This document shows, piece after piece, positions 22,575 to 31,512 of a stretch of 64,000 nucleotides of DNA. Source of the stretch: Sphingopyxis sp. LC363 (GTDB lineage Bacteria; Pseudomonadota; Alphaproteobacteria; Sphingomonadales; Sphingomonadaceae); NCBI RefSeq assembly GCF_000756385.1, contig NZ_JNFC01000045.1, positions 124,001 to 188,000 on the forward strand, in the 5' to 3' direction. Positions within the stretch are counted from its first letter, which is position 1; the number at the start of each line of letters is the position of its first letter. Below the pieces are notes generated by a model that saw only the letters and a program-made list of their open reading frames with translations, was not told the origin of the DNA and did not search any database. The translations under genes were made by a program, and so were the position numbers.

Positions 22575-23684
22575 ATGACCGAAAAGACGCCGGCGCCCGC
22601 CGCCTCGCCCGCCCGACCGCAGAGCAAAACGAGGCCCGTCGGCGCTCCGCCGCCCGCGTTCGGCGCAGGCCGGATCGCGGGAGCGACACTGATCGTGCTA
22701 GCGCTGGTCGGCGTCGCGCTCCTGGTGATCGAACTGACGCGGTTCTTCATGCTCGTTTTCGCAGCGGTCGTGCTCGGCGCGATCTTCGACGCCATCGCGA
22801 GCTGGCTTTGCCGCAAGATGAAGATCGGCCGCGGCGTCGCGCTGGCGCTGTCGGTCGCCGGGATCGTCGCGATCTTCGCGGGCGCCTTCATGCTGTTCGG
22901 ATCGCAGCTGGCGCGCGAGGTCGACACGATTCGCGAGCAGATTCCGCAAGCCCTGCGCGGCGTCGAAGCATTTCTCGACCGCTATGGCTTGGGGCAACGC
23001 GTGCGCGAGTTGGCCGAAGTGGGCAGCGACGATATCTCGCGCCTCGCATCGCAAGCGGGCGGCTATGCCCTCGCGGCGGGCAGCGGCATCGCCGATTTCG
23101 TGCTCGTGCTCGTCGCGGCGATCTTCCTCGCCAGCGACCCTGCGACCTATCGGCGCGGGCTGTTGCTCATGCTTCCGGCGCGCGCGGAAGAGACGGGGGC
23201 ACTGGCGCTCGACGACGCGGCGCGCGGATTGAAGGGGTGGATGGTCGGACAGGCGGTGTCGTCGCTCGTCGTCGCGGCGCTGACTTGGGCCGGGCTCGCG
23301 CTGCTCGGCGTGCCCGCTGCGGGCGGTCTCGGCCTGATCGCCGGTCTGCTCGACGTCATCCCGATGATCGGGCCGATCATCGCTGGCGTCCCGGCCGTGC
23401 TGCTCGCCTTCACCGTGTCGCCCATGACGGCGCTGTGGACGCTCCTGCTGTTCCTCGCGATCCAGCAGTTGCAGGGCAATTTCCTGCAGCCGATGATCCA
23501 GAAACAGGCGGTCGACGTGCCGCCAGCGGTCCTGCTGTTCGCGGTGGTCGCCGCTGGCATCTTGTTCGGCTTTCTCGGCGTCCTGCTCGCAGCTCCGCTG
23601 ACCGTCGTCGTCTATGTCCTTGTCCAGCGCATCTATGTGAGGACCCTGCTCGGCAAGCCGATCAGGATCGCCGGCAAGGATTGA
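22575..23684 (+). CDS. AI-2E family transporter (PerM-like membrane protein)
   Basis: A 369-residue polytopic protein with about eight helices and the AI-2E signature region near the C-terminal half (GLIAGLLDVIPMIGPIIAGVPAVLLAF and LQPMIQKQAVDVPPAVLL). Family members export autoinducer-2-like molecules or act as Na+/H+ or other transporters; the substrate here is unknown. The N terminus is a Pro/Ala-rich cytoplasmic tail of about 30 residues. It stands alone between tRNA-Leu and the convergent aldehyde dehydrogenase. Confidence 0.85.
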   Translation: MTEKTPAPAASPARPQSKTRPVGAPPPAFGAGRIAGATLIVLALVGVALLVIELTRFFMLVFAAVVLGAIFDAIASWLCRKMKIGRGVALALSVAGIVAIFAGAFMLFGSQLAREVDTIREQIPQALRGVEAFLDRYGLGQRVRELAEVGSDDISRLASQAGGYALAAGSGIADFVLVLVAAIFLASDPATYRRGLLLMLPARAEETGALALDDAARGLKGWMVGQAVSSLVVAALTWAGLALLGVPAAGGLGLIAGLLDVIPMIGPIIAGVPAVLLAFTVSPMTALWTLLLFLAIQQLQGNFLQPMIQKQAVDVPPAVLLFAVVAAGILFGFLGVLLAAPLTVVVYVLVQRIYVRTLLGKPIRIAGKD

Positions 23685-23685
23685 G

Positions 23686-25140
23686 CTATTTCTTCAGCTC
23701 CTTCGCCAGTGTCTTCGCCGTCGCCTTGCCATAGGGCGGCTTGAAGCCCGCGAGCCCCGCGACATCGAGCTTGGGCTGGCGATAGACCGCGCGCGCGTGG
23801 CTGAAGGTGCGAAAGCCGTCGACTCCGTGATAATTGCCCATGCCCGACGGCCCGACCCCGCCGAACGGCAGGTCTTCCATCGCATTGTGGAACAGCACAT
23901 CGTTGACCGTCACCCCGCCCGAGATCGTGCGCGTGAGCACGCGATCCTCCTCGCTCTTGTCCTGCCCGAAATAATAGAGCCCGAGCGGGCGGTCGTTGGC
24001 GTTCACATAATCGATCGCCTCGTCGATATTCCTGTAGGTCTTGACCGGCAGCACGGGTCCGAAGATTTCCTCCTGCATCACCTTCATGTCGTCGGTCGGA
24101 TTGCGGACGATGTGGAGCGGCATCTTGTGGCCGTTGGCGCTCGCGAAATCCTCGCCGCCCGGATTGACCTCGATCACCTCGGCACCCTTCTCGCGCGCGT
24201 CGGCGAGGTAGGATTGCAGCCGGTCATAGTTCCGGCCGTTGACGACCGACGTATAATCGTCGTTCGCGAGCAGGGTCGGATAGAGCGCCGCCGCGCCCTT
24301 CGTCACGCTGTCGATCACCTCGCCCTCCTGATCCTCGGCGACGAGCAGATAGTCGGGCGCGAGGCAGATCTGTCCCGCGTTCATCATCTTGCCGAGCGCG
24401 ACCCTCTGGCCGACGAGATCCTTGTTCGCGCTGCGCCCGATGAAGGTCGGCGACTTGCCGCCAAGCTCGAGCGTGACGGGGACGAGGTTATCGGCGGCGG
24501 CGCGCATGATGTGACGCCCGACACTGGTCGCGCCGGTGAAGATCATATGGTCGAAGGCGAGCTTCGAGAAAGCGATGCCGACCTCGGCGTCGCCGGTGAA
24601 CACCGCCATTTCGCTCTCGTCGAAATAATCGGGAACGAGCCGCGCCATCAGCGCCGATACATTTTCGGTAAACTCGCTCGGCTTGATCATCGCGCGGTTG
24701 CCCGCGGCGAGGATGCCCGCCATCGGGACGAAGACCATGCCGACGGGAAAATTCCACGGCGCGACGACCCCGACGACGCCCTTGGGCTGATAGACGACCT
24801 CGGCCTTCGCGCCGAGCAGTCCGAGCGGAAAGGTGGGTTTGCGCTTCTCGCCCTTCGCCCAGCTCGCCATGTGCTTTTTCGCATGCTTGAGCGCGCTGAC
24901 CGACGGCATGATATCGGTCATCAGCGTCTGGTCGCGGCTACGATGCCCGAAATCCTCGCTCACCGCCTTGGCGAATTCCTCGGCATGGTCGACGAGCAGC
25001 GCGACCGCACGGTCGATCCGGTCGGTGCGCACCGCAAGGCTTTCGGGCATGGCTGCGGTGAAGCTCGCCTTTTGCGCAGCAAGCACCTCGTGCATGCGCG
25101 CCGTTTCGCCGGCTAGATCCTGCTTGATCGCGGTGGCCAT
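23686..25140 (-). CDS. calB: Coniferyl-aldehyde dehydrogenase
   Basis: This 484-residue NAD(P)-dependent aldehyde dehydrogenase probably oxidises coniferyl or related aldehydes to acids. The ALDH motifs are present: PWNFPVGMVFVPMAGILAAGN, the Glu motif LELGGKSP, and the catalytic Cys in NAGQICLAPDYLL. The LAPDY sequence after the Cys is characteristic of the coniferyl-aldehyde branch. It ends 1 base from the convergent AI-2E gene. No other lignin-catabolic gene lies in the window, so the physiological aldehyde is uncertain. Confidence 0.85.
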   Translation of the reverse strand: MATAIKQDLAGETARMHEVLAAQKASFTAAMPESLAVRTDRIDRAVALLVDHAEEFAKAVSEDFGHRSRDQTLMTDIMPSVSALKHAKKHMASWAKGEKRKPTFPLGLLGAKAEVVYQPKGVVGVVAPWNFPVGMVFVPMAGILAAGNRAMIKPSEFTENVSALMARLVPDYFDESEMAVFTGDAEVGIAFSKLAFDHMIFTGATSVGRHIMRAAADNLVPVTLELGGKSPTFIGRSANKDLVGQRVALGKMMNAGQICLAPDYLLVAEDQEGEVIDSVTKGAAALYPTLLANDDYTSVVNGRNYDRLQSYLADAREKGAEVIEVNPGGEDFASANGHKMPLHIVRNPTDDMKVMQEEIFGPVLPVKTYRNIDEAIDYVNANDRPLGLYYFGQDKSEEDRVLTRTISGGVTVNDVLFHNAMEDLPFGGVGPSGMGNYHGVDGFRTFSHARAVYRQPKLDVAGLAGFKPPYGKATAKTLAKELKK

Positions 25141-25296
25141 GACCCGTCTCCCCTATGCTTGGCGGCGATGTTTGATCATGTCGCAAGGCCGGTTGCAAGT
25201 TGAAACGCTCTCCCCATCTTTGCCCTACCCCTTTCGCAATTGCAGCGAAGCCGCTAATCGGGCCGCCGACCAGTTTTCCCTACGGAGTCTTTTGCC

Positions 25297-26484
25297 ATGA
25301 CCGCCACCGATCCCGTCGTCTTCCTCTCCTATGCGCGCACCCCGATGGGCAGCATGCAGGGCAGCCTGTCGGACGCGAGCGCGACCGACCTCGGCGCGAC
25401 CGCGGTGAAGGCGGCGGTCGAGCGCGCGGGCGTTTCGGGCGACGATATCGAGCGCATCTATATGGGCTGCGTGCTGCCCGCCGGGCTCGGCCAGGCACCG
25501 GCGCGTCAGGCCGCGATCAAGGCGGGTCTACCCAAGTCGGTGCAGGCGACGACCGTCAACAAGGTTTGCGGCTCGGGCATGCAGACGGTGATCATGGGCG
25601 CCGAAGCGCTTGCCGCGGGCAGCGTCGACCTGATCGTCGCGGGCGGCATGGAATCGATGACCAACGCGCCTTACCTGCTCAAGAAGCATCGTTCGGGTGC
25701 GCGCATCGGCCACGACACCGCCTATGACCATATGTTCCTCGATGGGCTCGAGGACGCCTATGAGGCGGGCCGCGCGATGGGCACCTTCGCGCAGGACACC
25801 GCCGATGCCTATCAACTGAGCCGCCAGTCGCAGGACGACTATACGCTGACTTCGCTGAGCCGCGCCAAGGCCGCGATCACGGACGGCGCCTTTGCCGCCG
25901 AAATCGCGCCGGTGACGATCACGGGGCGCAAGGGCGATATCGTCGTCGACACCGACGAAGCGCCGGGCAAGGCGATGCCTGACAAGATCCCGACGCTGCG
26001 CCCCGCCTTTGCCAAGGAAGGCACGATCACGGCTGCTACGAGTTCGTCGATTTCGGATGGCGCCGCTGCCGTCGTGCTGACGCGTCAGTCGGTCGCCGAG
26101 GCGAAGGGCGCGAAGCCCGTCGCGCGCCTCGTAGCGCACGCCGCGCACGCACAGGAGCCCAAGGATTTCACCGTCGCTCCCGTCGGCGCGATCAACAAGG
26201 TGCTGGCGAAAGCCGGCTGGTCGATCGGCGACGTCGACCTGTTCGAAGTCAACGAGGCCTTTGCCTGCGTCGCGATGTTCGCGATGCACGACCTTGGCAT
26301 TCCGCACGACAAGATCAACGTCCACGGCGGCGCGACCGCGCTGGGCCATCCGATCGGCGCCAGCGGTACGCGCATCATCACGACGCTGATCGCCGCGCTC
26401 CAGCGTCACGGCAAGACGCGCGGCATCGCCAGCCTGTGCATCGGTGGCGGCGAAGCGACGGCTGTGGCGATCGAGCTGCTCTAA
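25297..26484 (+). CDS. Acetyl-CoA C-acetyltransferase (thiolase)
   Basis: A 395-residue thiolase that interconverts two acetyl-CoA and acetoacetyl-CoA, or cleaves 3-ketoacyl-CoAs. The nucleophile Cys91 is in NKVCGSGMQ, the His in GGATALGHPIGASGTRI, and the C-terminal acid/base Cys in CIGGGEATA. The length is typical of biosynthetic-type enzymes. Single-gene unit followed by a strong hairpin. It could serve ketone-body, PHB or branched-chain metabolism; no pathway partner is adjacent. Confidence 0.9.
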   Translation: MTATDPVVFLSYARTPMGSMQGSLSDASATDLGATAVKAAVERAGVSGDDIERIYMGCVLPAGLGQAPARQAAIKAGLPKSVQATTVNKVCGSGMQTVIMGAEALAAGSVDLIVAGGMESMTNAPYLLKKHRSGARIGHDTAYDHMFLDGLEDAYEAGRAMGTFAQDTADAYQLSRQSQDDYTLTSLSRAKAAITDGAFAAEIAPVTITGRKGDIVVDTDEAPGKAMPDKIPTLRPAFAKEGTITAATSSSISDGAAAVVLTRQSVAEAKGAKPVARLVAHAAHAQEPKDFTVAPVGAINKVLAKAGWSIGDVDLFEVNEAFACVAMFAMHDLGIPHDKINVHGGATALGHPIGASGTRIITTLIAALQRHGKTRGIASLCIGGGEATAVAIELL

Positions 26485-26506
26485 ATCGGAAACCGCGAAA
26501 AGTTGC

Positions 26507-26532
26507 ATGGCGCCGTCGCGAGACGGCGCCAT
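26507..26532 (+). terminator. Hairpin terminator of the thiolase gene
   Basis: ATGGCGCCGTC pairs perfectly with GACGGCGCCAT around a GCGA loop, 22 bases after the stop, followed by TTCG. Confidence 0.65.
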
Positions 26533-26678
26533 TTCGTCGTTATGGTCACGACAAATTGCGACAGTAATGACCTGAAAATAAACGCGGCATTCTGGGTCGG
26601 TTCAAATCGAATCGCCTAGACCATTTCTTGTCATCGGGCAGATCCCCTCCCCCTGACGGATGAAAAAGGAATGGCACA

Positions 26679-27146
26679 ATGAAGAAGACCAAATTTCTCG
26701 CCGCCGGCCTGATCGCCGCGATGATGGTTCCGGCCGTCGCGCAGGCACAGACCCGCGATATCCGCGAAGAGCGCCGCGACGTGCGCGAAGAACGCCGCGA
26801 GCTGCGCGACGCACAGCGTTATGGCGATCGCGGCGACGTTCGCGAAGAACGCCGCGAATATCGCGATGCGAAGCGCGACTATCGCGACGAGGTCCGCGAC
26901 TGGCGCCGTGATACGCGCTACCAGAATTATCGCGCGCCCTTCCGCTACCAGCAGTTCCGCGTCGGCTCGACGCTCCGTTCGAGCTATTACGCACCGGCCT
27001 ATCGCCCGGCTTGGGACAGCCGCTGGGGCGTGCCGCGGGCGGGTCGCAGCCTGACCTATGTCCGCCACTATAACGACCTTTTGCTAGTCAATACGCGCAG
27101 CGGCAAGGTCGTGCGGGTCTATCGCAACCATTTCCGGTGGCGCTAA
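26679..27146 (+). CDS. RcnB family periplasmic protein
   Basis: This 155-residue protein has a signal peptide (ending VAQAQ) followed by a helical, highly charged region (about residues 25-85) with repeated REERR/RDVREER units. The C-terminal RcnB-type domain shows YVRHYNDLLLVNTRSGKVVRVYRNHFRW. RcnB of E. coli tunes nickel/cobalt homeostasis; many alphaproteobacterial homologues have no known role. The charged repeats could form a single long helix. It is monocistronic, with a strong bidirectional terminator after it. Confidence 0.8.
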   Translation: MKKTKFLAAGLIAAMMVPAVAQAQTRDIREERRDVREERRELRDAQRYGDRGDVREERREYRDAKRDYRDEVRDWRRDTRYQNYRAPFRYQQFRVGSTLRSSYYAPAYRPAWDSRWGVPRAGRSLTYVRHYNDLLLVNTRSGKVVRVYRNHFRWR

Positions 27147-27160
27147 CCGCTAAAGACAGG

Positions 27161-27190
27161 AAGGGCCGGACGAGCGATCGTCCGGCCCTT
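27161..27190. terminator. Bidirectional terminator between the RcnB-like and SH3 genes
   Basis: A perfect 13-bp stem, AAGGGCCGGACGA with TCGTCCGGCCCTT around GCGA, gives A-run/T-run ends in both directions. It lies between two convergent genes. Confidence 0.8.
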
Positions 27191-27204
27191 TTCGTATTGG
27201 CCGA

Positions 27205-27669
27205 TCAATCGCCCCAGATATGGTCGGTCTGGATCCAGCCCTTGCGGCCCTGGACGTCGAACAGGCACCAGCCGTTCTTGCAATCGCTGATCCGGCCGAC
27301 GACGCCGGGCTGAGCGCGATAAGCGACTGCTGCGGACACGCTGGCGTCCTCGCGCATCGCGCGGATTTCGCCGGTGACGATCGCGGTGCGGGTGCGGCTC
27401 AAGAGGCGCGCCGCCATCCAGCCTTGCGTCCCGTCAGGATCCTCGACCTTGCGCCAGTTTTCATGGCGCGCGACGACCTTCACCGGCAAATCCTTGCGCC
27501 GATACTCCCACATCACGGGGACATGAGGCGACGGCCCCTTGCGCATCCGCGCCTGGTCGACGCTGATCGACGCCCAATAGGGCACTTCGACATCGGATTG
27601 GGATTGTGCGGCGGCCGGTCCCACACTGGCCATCAGCACGGCGGCGGCGAATATATGGCGGCTGGTCAT
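27205..27669 (-). CDS. Exported bacterial SH3-domain protein
   Basis: A 154-residue periplasmic protein with a signal peptide (residues 1-21) and two SH3-like repeats. The first has ARMRKGPS...VKVVARHENWRKVEDPDGTQGWMAARLL; the second ends in ISDCKNGWCLFDVQGRKGWIQTDHIWG, with a CxxxxC pair likely disulfide-bonded. Such domains bind cell-wall or protein ligands. Alphaproteobacterial homologues are usually annotated as SH3 domain proteins of unknown function. Confidence 0.8.
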   Translation of the reverse strand: MTSRHIFAAAVLMASVGPAAAQSQSDVEVPYWASISVDQARMRKGPSPHVPVMWEYRRKDLPVKVVARHENWRKVEDPDGTQGWMAARLLSRTRTAIVTGEIRAMREDASVSAAVAYRAQPGVVGRISDCKNGWCLFDVQGRKGWIQTDHIWGD

Positions 27670-27796
27670 CGCTTTGCCTTGTCAAACTCATATTCGCATT
27701 TCAACCGCTCACCGCGCAAAAGGCTGCGTTCATCCCCAGCCTTTTTTGCGCGCCGCGGCCCTTGACCGCCGTGCGCGGGCGCGCTCTATCGGCGCC

Positions 27797-28795
27797 ATGC
27801 CCGATTCATCTCGCCCCAAGCGCCCGCGCGTCATCGTCACCCGCCAGTTGATGCCGCATGTCGAGGCGCGCATGGCCGAATTGTTCGACGTCGCATTGTC
27901 GGCGCATGATCGCGCCTTTACCCGCGACGAACTCAAGGCCGCGGTCGCCGATTGCGACGTGTTCGTGCCGACCGTGACCGACGAGATCGACGCCGAGGTC
28001 ATTGCCGCGGCGGGCGAACGGCTGAAGCTGATCGCCAATTTCGGGGCGGGCGTCGATCATATCGACCTCGCCGCCGCGCGCGCCAAGGGCATCATGGTGT
28101 CGAACACGCCGGGCGTCTTTACCGAAGACACCGCCGACATGACGATGGCGCTGATCCTCAGCGTCCCGCGCCGCCTAGCCGAGGGCGAGAAATTGATGCG
28201 ATCGGGTAAATGGGAAGGCTGGGCACCAAGCACGATGCTCGGCCACCGGGTCGGCGGCAAATTGCTCGGCATCATCGGCATGGGGCGCATCGGGCTCTCG
28301 GTCGCACGGCGCGCCCGCGCCTTCGGCCTCTCGATCCATTATCACAACCGAAAGCGCCTGCCCGAAGCGATCGAGGAGGAACTCGGCGCGAGCTATCATG
28401 CGAGCGTCGACACGCTGCTCCGCATCAGCGACGTCGTCACGATCCACTGCCCGCACACCAATGAAACGCACGAGATGGTGAGCGCGGCGCGCATCGGCGC
28501 AATGAAGCCGACCGCCTACCTCATCAACACCGCGCGCGGCGAGATCGTCGACGAAAAGGCGCTGATCGCGGCGCTGCAGACGGGCCGCATCGCGGGCGCC
28601 GGGCTAGACGTCTATACGCACGAACCCGCGGTCGACCCCGCGCTGCTCGCGCTCGACAATGTCGTGCTGCTCCCGCACCTCGGCTCGGCGACGATCGAGG
28701 GCCGCGAAGCCTCGGGCGAGAAGGTCATCGCCAATATCCGTGCCTGGTGCGACGGCCACCGCCCGCCCGACCAGGTGCTGGAAGGGTGGGCCTAG
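27797..28795 (+). CDS. D-2-hydroxyacid dehydrogenase (glyoxylate/hydroxypyruvate reductase type)
   Basis: A 332-residue NAD(P)H-dependent oxidoreductase, probably reducing glyoxylate or hydroxypyruvate. The Rossmann motif GMGRIGLSVARRARAFG lies near residue 160. Catalytic residues are visible as Arg in INTARGEIVDE, Glu in GLDVYTHEP and His in LLPHLGSAT. NFGAGVDHID and SNTPGVFTEDTADMTM are typical of the GyaR branch. ATG 27797 is used; in-frame sequence upstream to 27674 has no resemblance to the family. Confidence 0.9.
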   Translation: MPDSSRPKRPRVIVTRQLMPHVEARMAELFDVALSAHDRAFTRDELKAAVADCDVFVPTVTDEIDAEVIAAAGERLKLIANFGAGVDHIDLAAARAKGIMVSNTPGVFTEDTADMTMALILSVPRRLAEGEKLMRSGKWEGWAPSTMLGHRVGGKLLGIIGMGRIGLSVARRARAFGLSIHYHNRKRLPEAIEEELGASYHASVDTLLRISDVVTIHCPHTNETHEMVSAARIGAMKPTAYLINTARGEIVDEKALIAALQTGRIAGAGLDVYTHEPAVDPALLALDNVVLLPHLGSATIEGREASGEKVIANIRAWCDGHRPPDQVLEGWA

Positions 28796-28845
28796 GGTCG
28801 CCGGTCCCGGCCTATACCGCTCTGGATTACTTTGGGCGGAGTGTC

Positions 28846-30249
28846 CTAGTCCCCCGTCAGAATCCGATCCACGAGCTGCTTCACCGTCGGGGTGAAATTG
28901 TTCGAATAAAAGGGATCAGTCTTGAAGTTGAACGCGGCGTGGCCGGCGAACATCAGATTCTGTTCGACGTCGCCGCCGTGCGCGATGTCCTGCAGCGTCT
29001 TCTGGATGCAGAAGCTGCGTGGGTCGGCGAGGTAGCCGGTCGAATAATCGTCATGGTCCTTCCACGACGAAAAGCCGCAATGCGACAAGCAGCCCATGCA
29101 ATCGGCCTGATCCTTGCGGATCATCGCCTTGTCGGGCTCAGTCACGAAGACGACCGTATTGTCGGGGGTCTTCAGCGCCTCGGTATAGCCTTCGGCAAAC
29201 CAGTCGCGCGCGCGCGCCCTATCGTGCGGCGTGACCCAGAAATTCTTGCCTTTCACACCGACGTCGAGCTGGACGATATGGTCGCCCGCTTCCTGCTTCG
29301 AATAGGGGATCTGGCGTTCCGAGCGCGCTTCGAGGTCGCGCAGGAACGGGTTGCGCACCGCGCTCGAATAGAAACCGGTCGGCGAAAAGCGATGGAGCAG
29401 CACGTCCCCGTCGTCGAGTGTGCGGAGGCGATCCTTCCATTCTTGCGGGATCGGGCTTTCCTCGGTCAGCAGCGGCCGAGTGCCATATTGGAAGGCGATC
29501 TGGCCGAGTTCGGGATTGTCGATCCAGTTTTCCCAGTCGCGCAGATACCAGACGCCGCCCGCCATCACGATCGGCACATCGTCCGAAATCCCCTCGGCGC
29601 GCATCGTGTCGCGCAGCGCCTTGACGCGCGGATAGGGATCCTGCGGCACCAGTGGATCTTCGGCGTTCGACAGGCCATTGTGGCCGCCGGCGAGCCACGG
29701 GTCCTCATAGACCACCGCGCCGAGCAGGTCCGACACCTTGTGATAGGCGCGCTTCCACAGCGCGCGGAACGCACGCGCCGAGCTGATGATCGGCAGATAG
29801 AGCACATTGTGCCGCTGAGCGATCTCGCTCAGCTTGTAAGGCATGCCCGCGCCGCAGGTGACGCCGGCGACAAGGCCCTTGGTCCGCTCGAGCACGCCTT
29901 CGAGAATCTGCTGCGCGCCGCCCATTTCCCACAGCACGTTGATGTTGATCGCACCCTTGCCGCCCGACACGTCATAGGCGCGCTCGACTTGGGCGACCGC
30001 ACCCTCGATGCCGTATTGGATCAACTCTTCGTGGCGTTCTCTGCGCGTCAACGCGCGGTAGATTTGCGGGATGATCTTGCCCTCGGCGTCATAGCTGTCG
30101 GCATTGACCGCCGAAACGGTGCCGATGCCACCCGCCGCGGCCCACGCGCCGCTCGACATATGGTTGGTCGCCGACACGCCCTTGCCGCCTTCGACCAGCG
30201 GCCAAACTTCACGCCCGCCATAAAGGATGGGCTTCAAACCTTTGAACAC
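28846..30249 (-). CDS. Nitronate monooxygenase-like flavin oxidoreductase
   Basis: This 467-residue protein belongs to the NMO/2-nitropropane dioxygenase TIM-barrel family, with the FMN-site sequences GGIGTVSAVNA, TCGAGMP, and GGHNGLSN and VMAGGVWYLRDW. It is longer than classical NMOs (about 350) because of a C-terminal extension with four Cys (DCMGCLSHCGFSS and FCIQKT) that could bind metal. The substrate is unknown. Start choice: GTG 30249 has AGAAGG 6 bases upstream and begins at conserved sequence; another in-frame GTG at 30279 is possible. It is third in a minus-strand run behind a hydrolase and a glycosyltransferase. Confidence 0.8.
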   Translation of the reverse strand: MFKGLKPILYGGREVWPLVEGGKGVSATNHMSSGAWAAAGGIGTVSAVNADSYDAEGKIIPQIYRALTRRERHEELIQYGIEGAVAQVERAYDVSGGKGAININVLWEMGGAQQILEGVLERTKGLVAGVTCGAGMPYKLSEIAQRHNVLYLPIISSARAFRALWKRAYHKVSDLLGAVVYEDPWLAGGHNGLSNAEDPLVPQDPYPRVKALRDTMRAEGISDDVPIVMAGGVWYLRDWENWIDNPELGQIAFQYGTRPLLTEESPIPQEWKDRLRTLDDGDVLLHRFSPTGFYSSAVRNPFLRDLEARSERQIPYSKQEAGDHIVQLDVGVKGKNFWVTPHDRARARDWFAEGYTEALKTPDNTVVFVTEPDKAMIRKDQADCMGCLSHCGFSSWKDHDDYSTGYLADPRSFCIQKTLQDIAHGGDVEQNLMFAGHAAFNFKTDPFYSNNFTPTVKQLVDRILTGD

Positions 30250-30333
30250 TCTAAACCTTCTCTCTCTCCGCCGGTCCACGCCTGCGAACCGGCCCCCAAT
30301 CCCGCTTGCGTAAGCGGAAATTGGCCCCCGTTG

Positions 30334-31512
30334 TCAATCGAAGCCGACCCAGCCACCGCTGAACGGCCCATAACCTTCCAGCGCGCGAGCATAGAGCTTT
30401 TCATAAGCGCCGACCATCATAGATTCGTCGAACCGTTGCACGGCGGCGCGCCGGTTCGCGGCGCCGACTTGGGCCCGCAGCGCGGCATCTTTGGTCATCC
30501 GAAGCAGTGCCGCGCGGAAAGCGGATTCGTCCGCCGCGACATAGGAACGGTTGGCGTCCGAAATCATCGCCGCGACATCGCCGACCGCCGGACTGACGAC
30601 GGGCAGCCCCGCCGCCATCGCCTCGATCACAGCGATCGGCGCCTGTTCGCTGAGTGACGAGAGCGCGAGCAGGTCGAAATGGCCGATCCAGCGCGCGGGT
30701 TCGGCCATGAAACCGGGCATGATCAGGCGGTCCGCCATCCCGCACGCCGCGGCCTCGGCGACGATCGCCGCACGCTCGGGCCCCTCGCCCACAATGACGA
30801 GCCGGACATTCGCCGGCAGCGCCGCCACTGCGCGCACGAGGCGCGGCAAGTCCTTGACCTTGCGCAGCCCGGCGACGGTGCCGATTACCACCTCGCCGTC
30901 GCGCCGCTCGAAGCCCGGGATCGGCTCCGATGGCCCCTTGGCATAGGCGGCGACGTCGATGCCGTTGCGGATCAGATGAATGCGGCCGCCCGCCTTCCAC
31001 TCATCGGTCGCGATCCGCTGAAGCAAGGTCGACGGGACGATGACCGACTGTGCGGTGCGCAGCGCCACGCGGCGGAACAGATTGCGTTTCCAGTTGCGCC
31101 GGACGCTTTCGTCCTCGTTGAACCCGTCCTCGTGATGGATCAGTTCGGGCATGCTGCGCCACCGGCGCGATACCTGGACCCGGCGCGCCATCACCCCGTC
31201 CATCGCGCCCCAATTATAGCTCAGAACCAGCTCGAACCGGGTCATATAATCCGCAAGTTCACGGTAGCGCGCGAGCGACGGCTTGCCGTGCAGCAGCGGC
31301 GCATCCTCAGGAAAATCGACGACAATCCCCGCATCGATCGCGTCGCGCGCGCCGAGCGCGTCGGGCATCGCAGACAGGATCGTGTGATGCGCCCGATCGC
31401 CCATCAGGTTCATCAACCGGACGGCGCGCGCCTCCTTGCCGCCGAGCGAAAAGCTCGAATGAAGGTGCAGGATACGGATCGGCCAGGGCGTGTCGGGCTC
31501 GTCGGCGCTCAC
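30334..31512 (-). CDS. Glycosyltransferase family 4 protein
   Basis: A 392-residue GT-B fold enzyme with the N-terminal acceptor-side start IRILHLHSSFSLGGKEARAV and the C-terminal GT4 donor-site region: VIVGEGPERAA, IMPGFM and the EX7E-type stretch SEQAPIAVIEAMAAGLPVVSP. It should transfer a sugar from a nucleotide donor to an unknown acceptor, in the cytoplasm or at the membrane. The GTG at 31512 overlaps the stop of the upstream hydrolase (GTGA). The close relatives I recall are PEP-CTERM/exopolysaccharide transferases, but no polysaccharide cluster is adjacent. Confidence 0.85.
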   Translation of the reverse strand: MSADEPDTPWPIRILHLHSSFSLGGKEARAVRLMNLMGDRAHHTILSAMPDALGARDAIDAGIVVDFPEDAPLLHGKPSLARYRELADYMTRFELVLSYNWGAMDGVMARRVQVSRRWRSMPELIHHEDGFNEDESVRRNWKRNLFRRVALRTAQSVIVPSTLLQRIATDEWKAGGRIHLIRNGIDVAAYAKGPSEPIPGFERRDGEVVIGTVAGLRKVKDLPRLVRAVAALPANVRLVIVGEGPERAAIVAEAAACGMADRLIMPGFMAEPARWIGHFDLLALSSLSEQAPIAVIEAMAAGLPVVSPAVGDVAAMISDANRSYVAADESAFRAALLRMTKDAALRAQVGAANRRAAVQRFDESMMVGAYEKLYARALEGYGPFSGGWVGFD